Positions 48,790 to 59,143 of a stretch of 64,000 nucleotides of DNA are shown here, piece by piece (position 1 is the stretch's first letter; each line of letters opens with the position of its first letter). The stretch spans positions 12,940-76,939 of the forward strand of contig BGKB01000044.1 of the NCBI GenBank assembly GCA_003116975.1. Direction: 5' to 3'. The DNA comes from Aurantiochytrium sp. KH105 (Eukaryota > Sar > Bigyra > Thraustochytrida > Thraustochytriidae). Under the pieces are notes generated by a model that was given only the letters and a program-made list of their open reading frames with translations, was not told where the DNA came from and ran no database searches. The translations under genes and the position numbers were made by a program.

Positions 48790-50913
48790 ATGGCGGCCGG
48801 CGGCCGGCGCGTCGAGACCGGCACGCCCGCGGAGGCGCACTGGGAAGAGGCCGGGTACCACATGGACGGCCTGGCCTCGAGAAGCGCAAACGTGCGCTCC
48901 GCGAGCGCGCGGGAGCTCGCGCGCTTCCTGGGCGAGGCGAACCGCGCGCAGGAGTTCTTGTACTACGAGGGGATGAAGCTCGTGCCGAAACTTAATGCCG
49001 GCGTGGAGCGCCTGCTGACCATGACGAGAGAGCAGGTTGGCTACGATGAGGGAGCTGTTGCGGCCTGCCTCGCCGTGGCCAAGGTGTACTCGCACGAGGA
49101 CGAGTGGGACGGTCTTCAGGAAATGAACATCGATCTCGACCCTCTTGTGCCCTCACCGCAGTGCCTTCTAGAAATTGCCCGGGCAGCCGCTGGACCTGCA
49201 GCTGCGGGTCGTGTTGAAGGACTGGACGATATCGACCAAGATGGCAAGGCCGGCAAGGCCGCCGCAGCAAGTGCCAAGCGAAAGAAACGGGCGTTGCAGT
49301 CCCGTAAGCCAACGAGGGAAGTCTTGATCACCGATGAGGCCATGCTTCGAGGCCTGGGCGAAGGAAATGGAGAGGGAACCTCCATTCAGTCCCAATGGCC
49401 GCGAGGCGTCGGGATCCGAGACGCTGCGCTCTTGGCTCTTCTCAAGCTATGCAAGCTCCACAAACTTTACTTGCAGACGCGGCGCGCAGGCAAGGCCGGT
49501 CGTGTTGCAGCGCAAGCTACATATTTCCAAAAGGTCGTTCGTGTCGTGCGCGAAGCGCTCCTCGATGAGCTGCGCAAAGCAACGAGTGAACCTGTGATGC
49601 GGGCCGACGGTTCGGTGGCGGCCTCTGCGTCGCCCTTGCTCGCCTGGCGCCTTGGCGCCTGGGCCTCTATCGCTGAAGCTTATTCGTCCGTGATGGTTCT
49701 CGCGGCCGCCTTTGAGGCCAAGGACCATGACGTCTTTATGGAGCACGTCATGCGCGCGAGCCGAGGAATCCTTGCATCGTATGTCGCCAAGTCGCCTTGG
49801 GCAGAGGCAGCGCTGTCTCCGCTGCTGCGCGTGGCGACGAATCTGACGCATGAGAATGCAGCCGGCTGTGAGGCCATGAACGATAAGGGATTGCAGCTTG
49901 CGGTGGATATGTTCAAGCAGTTGACAGCACTCGGGGCTTTCGGAAACAACAAGAAAAAGTCCAAAGGATCTGACGCTGACGATTTACTTTTAGGTATGGA
50001 TATCGATGTGGAGGAGACGGAGCCGGATGCACGTTCGCAGTTTCTCTTCGACTCTCGGCTCACGCTGCTGGGTCTGCTGACAAATTGTGTCGAGACCAAT
50101 TCACAGAACCGGGTGTGGCTGAGTGACCATTGCGGCGCCTTTGTCAATTTTTTTGTTTCCTTTCTTCCCAGCGAGGCATTGGCAAAGCTGCGCCGCGGCG
50201 CAGGCGCTGAGGCGCGCATCGAGTTTGGTTGGACTGCTGAAGACCTCATTACGTGCTCATACGCCTGCCTTTTGCTCGGTTGTCTAATGAGGGAAAACAA
50301 AGCCAACCAGCGTGGAATCAAGATGTTGCTGCCCGGGAACTCTTTGGCCATTGTCATGCAGGTCCTTGAGGCCTTTATCACTTTTCAGCGGGACGCACGC
50401 GTGCTTTCTGAAGAGGCAAAGACCAAGACGCAGGAGATCATGGCCGAGTTACGCGGCGCGGAACTCGCCGAGTCTGCGGCATCTTCAACGGCGGCCGCCG
50501 GCGCTGCGCCCGTTCTGGTCTCTCGTTCAGGCGCGGATGTCATTAAAGAAGAAGATGGCGGCCCCGAGAAGGCTGGCAAAACGGAAAAGCCAAAGGTCAA
50601 GCGCCCAGGGGGTGTCGTCTTTGACGACAGTGCCAATGATAAGAAAAAACAGCGTCGCAAGGTTGTCATTGTGGAGGATTCGACACAGGCACAACGTTCT
50701 CGGGCCAAGTCAGCAAAATCTGCTCCAAAGCCTTCGCGGGGACAAAGTGCGCCCACGCAAACCAACACGACGAAACGTTTCGTCAAATCACGCGCGCCTG
50801 TTTCTTCAACGCGAACTGCTTCATCTAAAAACGGTATCAAGACGAGCAAAGACGGCAGCAATGGTGATAAGGACGCCAAGCCTCTCTTTTCGCTCGATGA
50901 CGTCATGGGTTGA
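48790..50913 (+). CDS. WAPL-like cohesin release factor
   Basis: 707 residues, intronless. The WAPL family is an all-helical repeat fold that opens cohesin rings during prophase and interphase turnover. Matching blocks are RVATNLTHENAAGCEAM (about residue 350), the DSRLTLLGLLTNCVETNSQNR block (about 420) and SYACLLLGCLMRENKANQRGIK (about 495), followed by LPGNS and LEAFITFQ. These occur in the order seen in WAPL C-terminal domains. The N-terminal 130 residues include a conserved-looking helical segment (LGEANRAQEFLYYEGMKLV). The last 150 residues are Lys/Ser-rich and disordered. Typical WAPL N-terminal FGF/YSR Pds5-binding motifs are not visible. The downstream 3' flank has GAGTTGAATT repeats. 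Confidence 0.8.
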   Translation: MAAGGRRVETGTPAEAHWEEAGYHMDGLASRSANVRSASARELARFLGEANRAQEFLYYEGMKLVPKLNAGVERLLTMTREQVGYDEGAVAACLAVAKVYSHEDEWDGLQEMNIDLDPLVPSPQCLLEIARAAAGPAAAGRVEGLDDIDQDGKAGKAAAASAKRKKRALQSRKPTREVLITDEAMLRGLGEGNGEGTSIQSQWPRGVGIRDAALLALLKLCKLHKLYLQTRRAGKAGRVAAQATYFQKVVRVVREALLDELRKATSEPVMRADGSVAASASPLLAWRLGAWASIAEAYSSVMVLAAAFEAKDHDVFMEHVMRASRGILASYVAKSPWAEAALSPLLRVATNLTHENAAGCEAMNDKGLQLAVDMFKQLTALGAFGNNKKKSKGSDADDLLLGMDIDVEETEPDARSQFLFDSRLTLLGLLTNCVETNSQNRVWLSDHCGAFVNFFVSFLPSEALAKLRRGAGAEARIEFGWTAEDLITCSYACLLLGCLMRENKANQRGIKMLLPGNSLAIVMQVLEAFITFQRDARVLSEEAKTKTQEIMAELRGAELAESAASSTAAAGAAPVLVSRSGADVIKEEDGGPEKAGKTEKPKVKRPGGVVFDDSANDKKKQRRKVVIVEDSTQAQRSRAKSAKSAPKPSRGQSAPTQTNTTKRFVKSRAPVSSTRTASSKNGIKTSKDGSNGDKDAKPLFSLDDVMG

Positions 50914-51326
50914 GTTGAATTGAGTTGAGTTGAATTGACAGTTGACTTCTGCGATGCCAATGCTAATGCTGCATGCTGAGGCGCAAAAAGAACAACCAAA
51001 AACAAAAGGAAAAACAGAGCGAAAGGGAGGAAGAAAGAGAGAGAGAGAGAGAGTGAAAACGCGCGCGTGCGTGCGCGAGACAACAACCTTTTGCTCGCTT
51101 CGATTTACTGTGAGTATAGTAAAACTGCAAGATAAGACATTTTATGCATCAACAGCGACCTAACAACCGGTCGACCTTTCACCTTGCGAAAATGCGTTCC
51201 GCAGATATCATGAGAACTTGCACTGATGACCTGATGAGCAGGCAGCAGCAGCAGACAAATCACAAACGTTCGCGAAGACGGCCGAGCACGAGTGAAAGAG
51301 AGCACACAAGAGAGCAGCGAGCAAAG
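50914..51326. other. Intergenic, no supported gene
   Basis: Begins with gagttgaatt-type tandem repeats (50911-50940), then a GAGA tract near 51030-51055. The hydroxyacid dehydrogenase frame stays open upstream to 51144 but without conserved sequence. Confidence 0.5.
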
Positions 51327-52367
51327 ATGACGACGCACATGCGGGGGCAGCATCCGAAGATTGCGCTCCTCGCTCGAGCAGACAATGTCGCGAGCCGAGA
51401 GGTCATGAAACGCAAGGACGTGGTCGCCGACGAGAAGATCGAGTTCATCGTGGAAGAAAGCGCTCAAGACTTGGTTGCCAAGCACGACAAGGAGGAGCTG
51501 GCCCAGATCGGCGCTATTCTACTGGCGCCCGTAGCACCAACCGAAGGTCTCGACGCCCTGCTCGAACCTGGCGCCGCGCTCGCGAATGTCAAGTGGATCC
51601 ATAGCTATAACGTTGGCGTGGATCACATGACGGGTCTGCTCACGGGCACGCTGTCTACAACACGCGCCGATATTTCTGTCAGCAATGGTCGAGGCGCGTT
51701 CTCATCAGCTCTTGCAGAGTACGCCATGCTTGCTTGCCTGCACTTTACCAAAAGAGTTTCACGTTGCCAGCAGAACAAGCGCGACAAGCGTTACGATCGC
51801 TTCACCATGCCCGTACTTAAAGACAAGACCATTGGATTTATTGGCTTTGGGCATATTGCTAAAAGTACCGCGCGCATCGCAAAGGACGGATTCGGCATGA
51901 GAGTAGCTGCCTTTCGACGAAACCCAGACAAAGAGGACTCTGCTCTCGCCGACAACGTGTATACCGACAAGCTCGAGCTCGCTCGTAAGTCTGACTATAT
52001 CGTCTGTTCATTGCCGGGAACGCCTGCGACGATTCGATTCTGCGACGAGGCCTTTTTCGACGCCATGCAAGAAGGCGCTGTATTCATTTCATGCGGTCGT
52101 GGGGTTGTCGTCGATGAAGCTGCTCTTGCCAAGCAGCTGCGCGCCGAGCGGATCTTTGCAGCACTCGATGTTTACGAGCAAGAGCCGCTTTCCGAGTCCA
52201 GCGAGCTCTGGGATGTTCCTGATGACCGTTTGCTAATGACTGCGCATAATGCAGACCTTACAGAGGATTTTTGTCAGCTCGGGTGGGAGACCTTTCGAAA
52301 GAATCTTCATCGCTTTCGCGCGGGCGAGCCACTCGAGACGCCTGTTGACAAGGCTCACGGGTACTAA
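51327..52367 (+). CDS. D-2-hydroxyacid dehydrogenase (NAD-binding), copy 2
   Basis: 346 residues. Closely similar along its length to copies 1 and 3, with the shared blocks FTMPVLKDKTIGFIGFGHIAK, SCGRGVVVDEAAL, DVYEQEPLSESSELW and TAHNADLTEDF, giving the Arg-Glu-His catalytic set. Differences include Cys in DFCQLGWE and Val-Val in place of Ser-Ala after GRG. Starting at 51327 (context AAGATGA) gives the same length as copy 3. A longer N-terminus exists to 51144 but is Gln/Arg-rich and unlike a presequence, so this copy is likely cytosolic. It is in tandem with copy 3, 856 bp upstream of that gene's start. Confidence 0.9.
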   Translation: MTTHMRGQHPKIALLARADNVASREVMKRKDVVADEKIEFIVEESAQDLVAKHDKEELAQIGAILLAPVAPTEGLDALLEPGAALANVKWIHSYNVGVDHMTGLLTGTLSTTRADISVSNGRGAFSSALAEYAMLACLHFTKRVSRCQQNKRDKRYDRFTMPVLKDKTIGFIGFGHIAKSTARIAKDGFGMRVAAFRRNPDKEDSALADNVYTDKLELARKSDYIVCSLPGTPATIRFCDEAFFDAMQEGAVFISCGRGVVVDEAALAKQLRAERIFAALDVYEQEPLSESSELWDVPDDRLLMTAHNADLTEDFCQLGWETFRKNLHRFRAGEPLETPVDKAHGY

Positions 52368-52450
52368 TAATAAAAAGAGCTTGTGCTGGCAATTTCCTTA
52401 TTCTGGTTGCTGGGAAGCTTGTATGTTCGAGAACGATAGAGAGCGAGAGC

Positions 52451-52486
<36 letters not shown>

Positions 52487-53223
52487 CGATGTCGGGCCAT
52501 TTGTGTATGTGAGTTGTATGCATATTTTTTCCATCCACCTACTCTGGTTCTTTTCATCATCGTGTCGTGCTCGTTCGTTGTGCGTTGCAAGAAAGTCAAT
52601 TCAACGTTGGACCAACATTTCGATTCTCATCATTCATACCACACTTCCGTCGTAGCATCAGCCTTGGGCCCAAGCCTAGGCCGAATCTGACCTGGCCGCC
52701 ACACATCTTTCCCTCGCTTCCCGCCCCTTTTCGCACAGGGGTCTTCCGCTATTCATCCTCTCCTCCCTGCAAGCTCGGCACAAAATGGGTTTCTCAGGAC
52801 GTCATCGCCTTGTTCCAAGCCGCAAGATGTTCGCTCGAACTTCTCGGCACTCGGCCCGCCGGCCGCTCCGTCCTCTCGCACTGCGACCGTGCGAGCGAGC
52901 GACCGTGCGTGTGCGTGCGTGCGTGCACGTCCCAGTGCGTGCAATAACGCGCCTCGTCGGGAGGGGGGTCGGGGCGGAGGACTGTCTTCCCGCGGGCCGG
53001 TTCAGCCTGCGGGAGTGTGCGCGAAACCTTCGGCGCGTGGCCGCGTCTCACCGAGGTAGCTCCTCGCCATTCACGCGCTGTGCACTGCTAGCAGAGCAGA
53101 CCAGAATAATTGCGAGAGACGACCGCGGCCTTGCCTTGCGCAGGACGAGGCGGTCGAGGCGCAGACCGGGCCGGGCCACGAGGACGGGGCGGGACCGCGG
53201 CGAGGAGGCGAGGAGGCGAGAGC
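52368..53223. other. Intergenic between tandem dehydrogenases
   Basis: Contains a (GA)n tract at about 52441-52484 and (GTGC)n near 52905-52925. No gene supported; the 5' part of the copy 3 frame is Arg-rich. Confidence 0.55.
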
Positions 53224-54261
53224 ATGGCGGCCTACGCCATGAACTTTCCCAAGATCGCACTCATCATGCGGCCGAGCTATGCGGTGAGTCGCGAGGTGAT
53301 GAAACGCATCGATGTCGTCGCGAACGAGAACGTGGACTTTGTCATTGGAGAAGGACCAGAAGACCTCGTGGCCAAATACGACAAAGAGGAGTTGGCGCAG
53401 ATTGGCGCGATCCTGCTGACGCCGCGCATGCCGACCGAGGGCCTTGGCAAGTTGCTCGAGCCCGGGGCCGCTCTCGCGAATGTCAAGTGGATTCATAGCT
53501 ACAATGTTGGCGTGGATCACATGGCCGATCTGCTCAAGAGCACGCTGACGACGTCTCGGCCAGACATTGCCGTCAGCAACGGGCGCGGGGCTTTCTCCTC
53601 GGCGCTCGCCGAGTACATTATGTTTTCCTGCTTGCACTTTAACAAGCAAGTCACGCGGTGTCAGCAGAACAAGCGCGACAAGCGCTACGATCGCTTCACC
53701 ATGCCAGTCCTGCGAGGAAAGACCATCGGATTCGTTGGTTTTGGACACATTGCCAAGAGCGCCGCACGTATTGCCAAGGAAAGCTTTGGCATGAAGGTGG
53801 TCGCTCTTCGTCGGAATCCGGACAAGAGCGACTCTGCGCTTGCCGACAAGGTCTACACGGACAAGTTCGAGCTGGCACGTAACGCCGACTTTGTGGTCTC
53901 GACGCTGCCGGGGACGCCCGCGACAATCAAGTTTTGTGATGAGGCCTTTTTCGATGCCATGCCGGATGGGTCCGTCTTCATCTCGTGCGGTCGTGGCAGC
54001 GCCGTGGACGAGGCAGCATTGGTCAAGCAGCTCCGCAGCGAACGTTTGTACGCTGCCCTTGATGTCTACGAACAGGAACCGCTCCCGGAATCGAGCGAAC
54101 TTTGGGAGGTCCCTGATGACCGTTTGCTTATGACTGCACACAATGCCGACCTGACGGAGGATTTCTTTCAGCTTGGATGGGAGACCTTTCGCAAGAACCT
54201 TGTTCGTTTTCGCGCGGGCGAGCCGCTCGAGACGCCCGTCGATACGACACATGGCTATTGA
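53224..54261 (+). CDS. D-2-hydroxyacid dehydrogenase (NAD-binding), copy 3
   Basis: 345 residues, starting MAAYAMNFPKIALIMRPSYAV. The Rossmann motif GFVGFGHIAKSAARIAK and the catalytic Arg (SCGRGSAVDE), Glu (DVYEQEPLPE) and His (TAHNADLTEDF) are intact. It resembles copy 1 more than copy 2 in the NAD-binding block and copy 2 in the N-terminal third. The C-terminal GEPLETPVD segment is shared by all three. No targeting peptide is obvious. Substrate unknown; family members reduce glyoxylate, hydroxypyruvate or related keto acids. Confidence 0.92.
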   Translation: MAAYAMNFPKIALIMRPSYAVSREVMKRIDVVANENVDFVIGEGPEDLVAKYDKEELAQIGAILLTPRMPTEGLGKLLEPGAALANVKWIHSYNVGVDHMADLLKSTLTTSRPDIAVSNGRGAFSSALAEYIMFSCLHFNKQVTRCQQNKRDKRYDRFTMPVLRGKTIGFVGFGHIAKSAARIAKESFGMKVVALRRNPDKSDSALADKVYTDKFELARNADFVVSTLPGTPATIKFCDEAFFDAMPDGSVFISCGRGSAVDEAALVKQLRSERLYAALDVYEQEPLPESSELWEVPDDRLLMTAHNADLTEDFFQLGWETFRKNLVRFRAGEPLETPVDTTHGY

Positions 54262-54803
54262 GGACTCCTCTTATTCGAAGGCAAAGAGTTCGACTTTGTC
54301 CGCATCGAGTCGCATCGCCGTCTACCAATTGATGACAAATCTCAGTCGAGCGAATCGGTGGAAAAGATTATGTGCTGACGCTAAAGATGTTGTTATCCAG
54401 GTAGTTTTCATATCGCTCGCGTCCCATACCTTGTCAACTTGCGCTGTACAGGCTAGTTGTCCCCTAATTTCCAGAAAAAGTATCCTGCGCTCATTTGCAT
54501 CGCCAATGCGAAGTCCATGGCAGCTCGCGCGCCTCGCCCTTGCCGATGCAAGCGCTCAACAGGTTTCCGCCCTTCGCCTCCATCATCGAAGGTCGCGGAC
54601 ACGGAATCCCGATCAAAAGCAGCGGCGGCCAAATCTCGTTTGCCTTCCTCGCAAGAAGAAATCCAGCTCGGGCGCGAAGGCTGCGCGCGGCGCGGCGAGC
54701 AGGGCAGCGCGGCGCTCGCGGCGCGACGGTGGCCGGGCCCCGGCGCTAGCGGCGCCCGCGGCGCCCGCGGCGCTAGCGGCGCCAGCTGGCGGCGCCCGCG
54801 GCC
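54262..54803. other. Intergenic, 5' region of the NELF-C/D gene
   Basis: Mixed composition, then a (GGCGCC)-type run near 54745-54790 just before the start. No gene seen. Confidence 0.5.
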
Positions 54804-57752
54804 ATGGCGGCAGACGAGCCCGCGGCGGCGGCGACGACGACGGAGGCGAGCGGCGCCGCGAGCTCGGGCTCGGCGGCCGCGGCGGCCTCGACCGCGGAGG
54901 AGCCGCGCGCGGAGGCGGAGACTGCCGCAGCCACCGAGACGACGCCGGCCGCGACGTCCGAAGGCGACGCCAAGAGCGAAGCCGAAGACGGCAAGGAGCA
55001 AGAGAACGAGGCGCCCAAGCCGTCGCCCGAGGATGCCGGCAACAAGGAGACCAAGAGCGGCAGCGATGGCAACGACGCGAAACCTCAAGAGCCTCTGGCG
55101 CCCGGCTGGACGGAGCTCGATGCTGGAGGCATGCCCTTTTATTTCCACAAAGCCTCGGGCGCCAAACGGTGGACTCGGCCAACAGTGTCTGCGGCAGAGG
55201 TAGCCTCGGCGTCCATGCGAGAGCTCCGTGTGAGCAGCAGCAGCGGCGGCGCCGCGCGGTCGTCCGCCGCAACAGAAAAGAAAGATGCTGGTGCGTCTTC
55301 TTCTTCGACTCGCGAGGAGGCTGCCGTCTCAAGCGATGCAGGTCCCCGGTCTGAAGTGGACGGCGACGGCGACACGGAAATGGGCGAGGACCAGCCCGCG
55401 CAAACGGACACGGATGGACCTTTGTCCGTAGGTAAAAAGCGCAAGGCGTCCTCGAACAAGGACAAGGACGATGACGATGACGACGACGACGATGATGTGA
55501 ATGTGGCCATCGAGGACATGCCGCAAGCCCGCAAGGATTTGCAGTCTCGACTCTCGAGCAAAGACGCAATATTGGACCCTCGTGTCAAGGGATGGATGGC
55601 GCAGTGGCTTCGGCGCAAAGGCGAAGGCGAGTCAGCGAAACGAAGTCACAAACGCGCTCGCCGTGACGTAGACCTTTTGATTGAAATGCTCTCGTCTGGA
55701 TTCGATGGCTATGCCGAATACACGGGCCTTGCCGTGCGATGGCTTCAAGTGCTTGAACAGACCCCATCGCTGCGCGGAACCCCGCAGCACAAACCGCCAT
55801 CCGGCGAGGGCGCTGGGGCGGCTGGTGGTGGCGAGACACAGAAGAATGGATCCGGATTGTCAGCCAAGGAGGGAAATACCGATCGCGACCCGCCGCCTGC
55901 CGCCGTCGACTATCTTTCCAAGCTCGTGGAGCAGCACTTTGACAAGGAAAAGCTAGCAACAATGATGGAGGACGAAGAACCGCCGGCATGGCTCAAGGGG
56001 ATGCTCCGGTGTTCACAATGGCGCGCGACGCTGATTCGGCTCGCCGACAAGCACAAGACTGTCCCTCTGTTGGACTTTGCGGTGCGCGCCATGTGCAAGG
56101 AGGGACACCACGCTGAGGTGGCGCAGGTCATGAGCCCGGCGAGCTACTTTGCCGTCTTTCGGCGAACGTTTACAGACCTTTTGCGCGAAATCCTCGACTG
56201 CGGCGACGATGGCCGCGGCAATAGCCCCGCGGAATTGAGCAAGTTGGAGGAGCGCTTCCGCGAGCTGGCAGGGCACTCGCAGTACACATATTTCTTTGCC
56301 ATGGAGGCGCTCGAGGCGCTTGAGGGCAGCGACGACCTCCCAGAGGGTCTGGAAGGCTCGCCAGCTGCCGCGGCGACCGCTGCTGCAGGCGAACTCCGGG
56401 TGAATTCCACGCTTTTGCGCAGCAAGATGCGTCGACTGCGTCAGGGCCTGATGAACGTGCCTCGCAAGCAAGATAGCGCGGAGCGGGGCCGTCAAAGCGC
56501 AGTGCAGCTGTGCATGCCATTAAATAGACGCAACGAGTTCGGTCTGAGCGCGAGCCCGGCACAGGGCGGTTTTCCGTCGTTGGCGACGCTGCTGCGGACC
56601 TGCCTTGCAGACCGCATGTTCAAGCCAGAAGCCTTTGCGCAGCTGCGCGCCATCTTTGACCCGGAACGGAACCCCGAGGCCTCCTTGGTCCCGTTGTGGC
56701 CTTTGCGCCGCCTGGAGGTGATCTTGCTGCTCGTGACGCAGCTCTTTGATCCGTTCCGCGAGATGGACGCGGCGTGTATTGAAGACGGAGCGTACGTGAC
56801 CGCCGTGGCGGCAGCTCGGGTGCCGGGCAAGGGTCTCGAGCGCGAGGTCTTTGTGGCTCTCGTGGACGCCATCAAGATCTGCAAGGACAGCAAAACGATG
56901 TCAATGGAGGCTCTGCAGGTCGACTCGCCAAGCGTCAAGACGCTGAGCAGCCTGGTGGCCGAGTACCCGATTGTCTCGAGCGGGGTCATTCGCTTCGCGC
57001 GTAATTGCATGCTGTCTCAGGCCTTCCAAAAGGAGCGGTACTTTTACACGGGTATGTCCGTGATGCTGCACCTGATTCGCTGCGCGGCGCGCGCGCACCC
57101 GTTGCAGCGGATCATGGCTTTTTTTGCACTCTGCCATGCGTTGCCCATGAATCCGCTCAATATTTACCAGGCCAAGCTTTTAGAAATCAAGAAGCTCATT
57201 GTCGACGAGTTCATCTTCCTCATCGAGATGGGTTTCGTATTCCAGGTCCTCGAGTTTGTGCGCAACCAAGCTCTGCAGGGCCACATGGACGCGCATCTCG
57301 TGCGCCACTTTGTGGTTCGCCTGGCCAAAACGGTGGGGAGTAATCTTTCGCCGGAGTTCGCCAAGGCCGTTTTGCAGCTCGTCACTTTGGACGCCTGTGG
57401 GCGGGCGGTGCGCATGGCGTACAACCGCGACGATATCCGCCTTGTCAGCGATTTGCGCGCGCGCTGCCAGAACACCGTCGCGCTCGCCTCGACGATGCCG
57501 AGCTCGGCCGTCTCATCCTCTGTCATGCAGTTCGCCTCGACCTCGAGCGCGCCGCGCCCGGGCCCTGCAGCCAAGGCGGCCACCACGCCCGCTCCGCCTG
57601 CGCGGTCTTCCGGCTCCTCCTCCTCCGCCGTGTCACAGGGCCTCGCGCGGACCTCGTCCATCGTCTCCGCCGCCTCCGCCGCCTCGCGCGGGCTTCCGGG
57701 GACCGCCTCCCGCCGCGAGAAGATCTCGCTCGTGCCCTTTCGTCCCAAATGA
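54804..57752 (+). CDS. NELF-C/D (TH1)-like negative elongation factor subunit with N-terminal WW domain
   Basis: 982 residues, intronless. NELF holds RNA polymerase II in promoter-proximal pausing. Residues 1-95 are Ala/Glu/Thr-rich. A WW domain follows (about 99-128: PGWTELDAGGMPFYFHKAS ... RWTRP, both Trp present). After a long acidic/basic linker, the TH1 fold begins near residue 245 and is recognisable from VEQHFDKEKLATMMEDEEPPAWLKGML and SQWRATLIRLADKH, which parallel the family's 'HFDPRKAD..F..E..TPAWL..M...W..L...LAE.H'. SQYTYFFAMEALEAL and the later RYFYTGMSVMLHLI, EFIFLIEMGFVFQVLEFVR also fit. The C-terminus is Ser/Ala-rich. The assignment to NELF-C/D is by block order and pattern; the WW domain is not part of animal NELF-C. 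Confidence 0.82.
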   Translation: MAADEPAAAATTTEASGAASSGSAAAAASTAEEPRAEAETAAATETTPAATSEGDAKSEAEDGKEQENEAPKPSPEDAGNKETKSGSDGNDAKPQEPLAPGWTELDAGGMPFYFHKASGAKRWTRPTVSAAEVASASMRELRVSSSSGGAARSSAATEKKDAGASSSSTREEAAVSSDAGPRSEVDGDGDTEMGEDQPAQTDTDGPLSVGKKRKASSNKDKDDDDDDDDDDVNVAIEDMPQARKDLQSRLSSKDAILDPRVKGWMAQWLRRKGEGESAKRSHKRARRDVDLLIEMLSSGFDGYAEYTGLAVRWLQVLEQTPSLRGTPQHKPPSGEGAGAAGGGETQKNGSGLSAKEGNTDRDPPPAAVDYLSKLVEQHFDKEKLATMMEDEEPPAWLKGMLRCSQWRATLIRLADKHKTVPLLDFAVRAMCKEGHHAEVAQVMSPASYFAVFRRTFTDLLREILDCGDDGRGNSPAELSKLEERFRELAGHSQYTYFFAMEALEALEGSDDLPEGLEGSPAAAATAAAGELRVNSTLLRSKMRRLRQGLMNVPRKQDSAERGRQSAVQLCMPLNRRNEFGLSASPAQGGFPSLATLLRTCLADRMFKPEAFAQLRAIFDPERNPEASLVPLWPLRRLEVILLLVTQLFDPFREMDAACIEDGAYVTAVAAARVPGKGLEREVFVALVDAIKICKDSKTMSMEALQVDSPSVKTLSSLVAEYPIVSSGVIRFARNCMLSQAFQKERYFYTGMSVMLHLIRCAARAHPLQRIMAFFALCHALPMNPLNIYQAKLLEIKKLIVDEFIFLIEMGFVFQVLEFVRNQALQGHMDAHLVRHFVVRLAKTVGSNLSPEFAKAVLQLVTLDACGRAVRMAYNRDDIRLVSDLRARCQNTVALASTMPSSAVSSSVMQFASTSSAPRPGPAAKAATTPAPPARSSGSSSSAVSQGLARTSSIVSAASAASRGLPGTASRREKISLVPFRPK

Positions 57753-59143
57753 GCCCGCTGCCTCGCGCATGCAGTGCGTCCGGTGCTTCGTACGCCTGCT
57801 GCGTCTGCGCGTGGCCCGGGTCCTGCTGCTCGTCCTGCACGCGCTGCACCTATCTTTAACGTTTACTAGATAACAAACCCAAAACCACCATGACCTGCCT
57901 CTGCCTGCAGCTGCACGCGCCCCTTTCGCGCATTTCTCGCGACGGACCAGACCATGCCACGCTAGCGAGCTAGCTCGCTCAGCTAGCTCTGGCGGCCGAG
58001 CCAGGCCCCAGGCTGCGAACCCGGCGTGACGCCGGGCCGGGTCGGGCCGGGTTGGGCCGGGTTGGGCTCGAGCCGCCCCAACGACCAACTAACTAGGCCC
58101 AGGGTGGCTTGTATCCCTAAACTGCAGCTCGGCGTCGCCGCGCCTGGCGCCCCGTTAGGGTCCCGGCGGTCCCAAGCTCGCATCGGCCGGGTGGACTTCT
58201 GACCCCGCCGCGGCTCCCTCTCGAGCCTCAAGAAGCGTAAGCTCAAGCTCGCAGGCTCGAGCTCAAGCTCAAGCTCGCAGGCTCAAGCTCGAGCTCGAGC
58301 CTGGACTTCAGTTTCCGCCGCGGCGCATGCCGTTGCATCCAACACTCGTCTCCGCTCGGCGTACGTCCCGGCCTGCCTTCGTCTCCGCAGCGTTGCCGGC
58401 CTCGGCCTCGTTCCCGGGCGCGGTGCTGCGGCCTCTCGTCGAACGTACGTACCGCGCCCAAGCGCTCGGGCGCTCGGGCGGTCCTTCGTGCACGAGTATG
58501 TCCTCGACTGACTGACTGGCTGCAGCCCTCCTCTCGCCTGCCTCCAACGCTCTCTCTCGCCCTCGACCTTGCGTGGCAGCGCGGCTCGCTCCTCGCATCC
58601 GCTCGCTCGCTAGCGCGCCGCGCCCGTCTCCTTCCTCGCCTCGCACCGCGGCTTTCACGGTCCGTGCCCTGCCATGTGTCTCATGCTGCGACCTGCCTCC
58701 ATCGCCTCGCCTTGCGCGCCTTTTTCGCTCTCTCGCTCGGCGCTCGCTGTCCGCAGCCGCGCGCAGTTTTTGCAGCCCCGGCCTGGCGCGGCCTGGCTTG
58801 GCGCGGCTTGGCTTGGCCTGGCCTGGCGCGGCTGCGCTCAGGGCTGCTGGCTCGGTCGGAGTCGAGTCGCAGTCGCAGGCGCAGTCGGCATTCTGGCCTC
58901 CTTGCGTTAGTATAGTTAGGTTAGTGCGGCACGTGCACGCGCTGTGAGCAGTGCGCGGTAGTAGTGTCGAGAGACCCAAAGTACATACATACAGAGAGAC
59001 AGAGAGAGAGCACGCACGTGCAGCAGCCGCGACGAGAGAGACCAGAACCGCATCGCTCGGGCGGCAGCGCGCCAACCCCGCGGCGAGAAGACAGACGGCA
59101 GCGAGGAGGAGGAGGAGGAGGAGGAGGAGCAGCGACAGGGAGG
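57753..59143. other. GC-rich intergenic region with simple repeats
   Basis: gggccgggt-type tandem repeats (about 58030-58070), ctcaagctcgagctcgagc-type repeats (about 58230-58305), CTGGCTTGG-type runs (about 58790-58830) and (GAG)n at about 59105-59131. Many frames are open by composition; no gene supported. Confidence 0.55.
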
